Origin: Halopiger djelfimassiliensis
GTDB lineage: Archaea; Halobacteriota; Halobacteria; Halobacteriales; Natrialbaceae
Assembly (NCBI RefSeq): GCF_000455365.1
Contig: NZ_HG315685.1
Span: 991,853-1,055,852 of the forward strand
DNA length: 64,000 nucleotides
Direction of reading: 5' to 3'
A program made the position numbers and the translations under genes. Each line of letters begins with the position of its first letter. Position 1 is the first letter of the stretch. Below the pieces are notes generated by a model. That model saw only the letters and a list, made by a program, of their open reading frames with translations, searched no databases and was not told where the DNA came from. Positions 62,294-64,000 of this stretch are shown here, in pieces.

Positions 62294-62665
62294 GACCCGA
62301 TAGCATGAATCATCTGCGAGCATCACAAAATGGCAACGTGGATCGTTAGGAGTGGTCGTTACTGCCGGATCGGGGAACCATTACATCCGCTTACAGTCCG
62401 ATTGCTACACGCATCCTTTGCTATCGAAGGTCGATCAACCGAATTCATGTACTGTCTTCGGTACAATCTCACAGCGATATCTGGTTGGAGAACACCGATA
62501 TCGGCCAAGTGAACAAACAACGTCTCGTTGGTTTCTTTGACCGGATCCAAATGTACCTCCCGATTGAGATGATTGGTAGACGATTCGGACAGTATTCTAT
62601 CAACCGATTAGGGTCAATTCATTAATATAATAATATATTAATTAAGAAGAGTAAAGCGCAGCAAT
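62294..62665. other. Interval with a decayed frame
   Basis: About 370 bp. A plus-strand frame near 62351-62540 (HYIRLQSDCYTHPLLSKVD, TISQRYLVGEHRY) stops and is followed one frame off by a further open stretch at about 62512-62625 (VNKQRLVGFFDRIQMYLPIEMIG). Together they resemble a frameshifted relic of one gene. An AT-rich promoter-like tract lies at 62624-62650. Confidence 0.4.
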
Positions 62666-62776
62666 ATGGTTCTTGTTCGGCTCAAAAGCGAGATGCATTC
62701 CCTAAGCGGAACATCTCCAGCCATTCGGCTCATTGGCGCAGACGGAACAACGAAATACATCAACGTCAATCCATGA
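62666..62776 (+). CDS. Short frame coupled to the second immunity-like gene
   Basis: A 36-residue frame (MVLVRLKSEMHSLSGTSPAIR, GADGTTKYINVNP) whose TGA overlaps the ATG of the following gene. It may be a leader peptide, a small protein, or the last part of a displaced toxin tip. The overlap favours translation of some kind. Confidence 0.35.
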   Translation: MVLVRLKSEMHSLSGTSPAIRLIGADGTTKYINVNP

Positions 62777-63516
62777 TCGACAACGAACGAGGTCACGTCG
62801 CAATCGCCACCGAGTATGGCGTCGATTGGGACTTCATCGTCCCTTCAGAGGCGGTTACATATTCTGAACAAGCGAACGAAATGGCGACACTCTGTACGAC
62901 GATTTTTGATTCGTTTGACGACTTTCTGACACCGATTGAGCTGACATACACCATCCAACTCTATCAGGAGAATCGAAACGTCTCCGCGATGGATACACGA
63001 ACCGAACCCGGAGAAACGCTGGAACGATCTCTTCGAAACGAATCTGGAATCACCGCTCACGAGTTCGTTGCCTCAACTCAAGTCGATCGTGCTACCATAC
63101 GAAGCATCCCGCGTGTCCCTTTTGATCACAATCGAGTCAAACTTCACTGCAACGACAGTGAACGGAGTATTGACCGAACGGATTGTGTAGTATATCGGAA
63201 AGGCGAACCAGTGAACTGGGAACCAACATGGGATCCGCTCGATGTTCGAATCGCTTTCGCTCCAAACCGCCACCATCCAGCGGTCGGCTCCGAGTATATG
63301 TATCACATTTCCGTTGGGCTCATGAGCGATGTCTGGATCAAGCAAACGAAGGCAGGTACCCGTAATAGAACCACTCTATCACGTTTTCTCGAACGACTTT
63401 CCGATTCGCTCCCTAGTGAACAGGTCGTTCGTGATGTCTATCACACGTCGGATTTCTGGATCGATCTCGATCTGCAACGGCATGCTGGGGATTTTGACCC
63501 AAAGAACATATATTAA
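62773..63516 (+). CDS. Immunity-like protein, second paralogue
   Basis: A 247-residue protein of the same length as its paralogue at 61550-62293, with many identical blocks (HVAIATEYGVDWDFIVPSEAVTYSEQANEM, FLTPIELTYTIQLYQE, IPRVPFDHNRVKLHC, DFWIDLDLQRHAGDFDPKNIY). It has no signal peptide or known motif. Gene duplication followed by divergence is typical of immunity arrays next to polymorphic toxins. Confidence 0.6.
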   Translation: MIDNERGHVAIATEYGVDWDFIVPSEAVTYSEQANEMATLCTTIFDSFDDFLTPIELTYTIQLYQENRNVSAMDTRTEPGETLERSLRNESGITAHEFVASTQVDRATIRSIPRVPFDHNRVKLHCNDSERSIDRTDCVVYRKGEPVNWEPTWDPLDVRIAFAPNRHHPAVGSEYMYHISVGLMSDVWIKQTKAGTRNRTTLSRFLERLSDSLPSEQVVRDVYHTSDFWIDLDLQRHAGDFDPKNIY

Positions 63517-63717
63517 TACAATCTATTTATAATATATTGCAATATATAAGAGTGAAATCGCCTCGAGTATAACGATACCACATATCCAACAAGGGTACAG
63601 TAGTAGTGACCGTCCCAGCATCCTAACCGCGTAACAAAATCTCATTCCTGTACAGATATTTAAAATTGAAATCGGAAAGCAAAAATAACTGAGAAAAAGC
63701 TCCTAGGAGAAGGTTCC

Positions 63718-64000
63718 ATGATCCGAACAGACGTCACTGATTTCGGCGATTCACTGCCTTGGGCGACGACACTGTCGATGTCGTTCGGCGAGAGAGACGA
63801 ACGCGACGTCGCAGAGGGTGCACAGCTAACGTCAGGGGTGCGTTGGCGATTCCGAGATCCCGAGGACACGGACGAACTCGAGTTTCGGATCGAAGAGACG
63901 GTCCAAGCTCTCATCAGTTACGTCGCGAAATCTGCAATTCACGCGAGCGAAGGCGATCGATCTCTGGTGCGGACTGCACGGTGGGAGTTCACACGTAATG
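63718..64000 (+). CDS. N-terminal part of a protein related to the HEAT-repeat gene
   Basis: The first 94 residues are visible; the gene continues beyond the right edge. The segment WRFRDPEDTDELEFRIEETVQALISYVAKSAIHAS, followed by an Arg/Trp stretch, aligns with LRLTDPATERELEFKFDRPM of the protein at 59738-60928. The start ATG is at 63718, preceded by an AT-rich promoter region. It is probably another immunity-like gene of the locus. Confidence 0.55.
   Translation, partial: MIRTDVTDFGDSLPWATTLSMSFGERDERDVAEGAQLTSGVRWRFRDPEDTDELEFRIEETVQALISYVAKSAIHASEGDRSLVRTARWEFTRN

Overview
The window is a high-GC archaeal chromosome segment from a halophilic euryarchaeon (class Halobacteria). The proteins are strongly acidic, Tat-type signals are used, and the window carries haloarchaea-specific families (HalOD1, DUF6517 lipoprotein, SPW-repeat protein), an archaeal Orc1/Cdc6, a TATA-binding protein, haem-O synthase fused to a CtaA-like domain, and F420-dependent enzymes. 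The genus cannot be fixed from sequence alone.

Layout. 1-7.8 kb: metabolic and membrane genes, interrupted at 4.1-5.5 kb by an IS200/IS605-type element with an intact tnpB and no tnpA. 7.9-10.2 kb: a replication origin with inverted origin-recognition boxes around an AT-rich tract, next to orc1/cdc6. Two glutamate-dehydrogenase paralogues flank it. 11.5-18 kb: aldehyde dehydrogenase, a pair of PH-domain membrane proteins, a decayed acetyltransferase, and a Tat-type trypsin-like protein. 18.0-21.5 kb: an accessory island holding a dead KAP NTPase fragment, three iteron-like repeats, and a five-gene overlapping operon with a RuvC/TnpB-like nuclease (amber-interrupted) and a RAMP-like protein. 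It may be a relative of the array-less haloarchaeal HRAMP systems. 21.6-49.7 kb: mostly core genes (fbp-fba, squalene/phytoene synthase, acyl-CoA dehydrogenase, haem-O synthase, FNT channel, ABC exporter, MFS and AtoE-type transporters, leuS and others). One RCK potassium-channel gene here is frameshifted.

50.1-54.9 kb is an integrated, partly decayed element. It has cut a CDP-alcohol phosphatidyltransferase gene and carries a broken tyrosine integrase, a PD-(D/E)XK nuclease, an N4-cytosine-type methyltransferase with a degenerate methyltransferase-like partner, a PadR-like regulator and a divergent TATA-binding protein. It ends in a duplicated 3' segment of tRNA-Gln. The same palindrome (GCCTATGCATAGGC) sits in front of both the nuclease and the methyltransferase operon, which suggests joint control by the wHTH protein.

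55.4-64 kb is a polymorphic-toxin-like locus. It encodes a 1439-residue secreted protein (signal peptide, VWA domain, calcium-repeat stalk, and an AT-richer C-terminal tip with an HAFQRH motif), followed at once by a HEAT-repeat protein, two paralogous 247-residue proteins, several small fragments, and a partial gene resembling the first downstream protein. The layout fits a toxin tip with an array of immunity genes.
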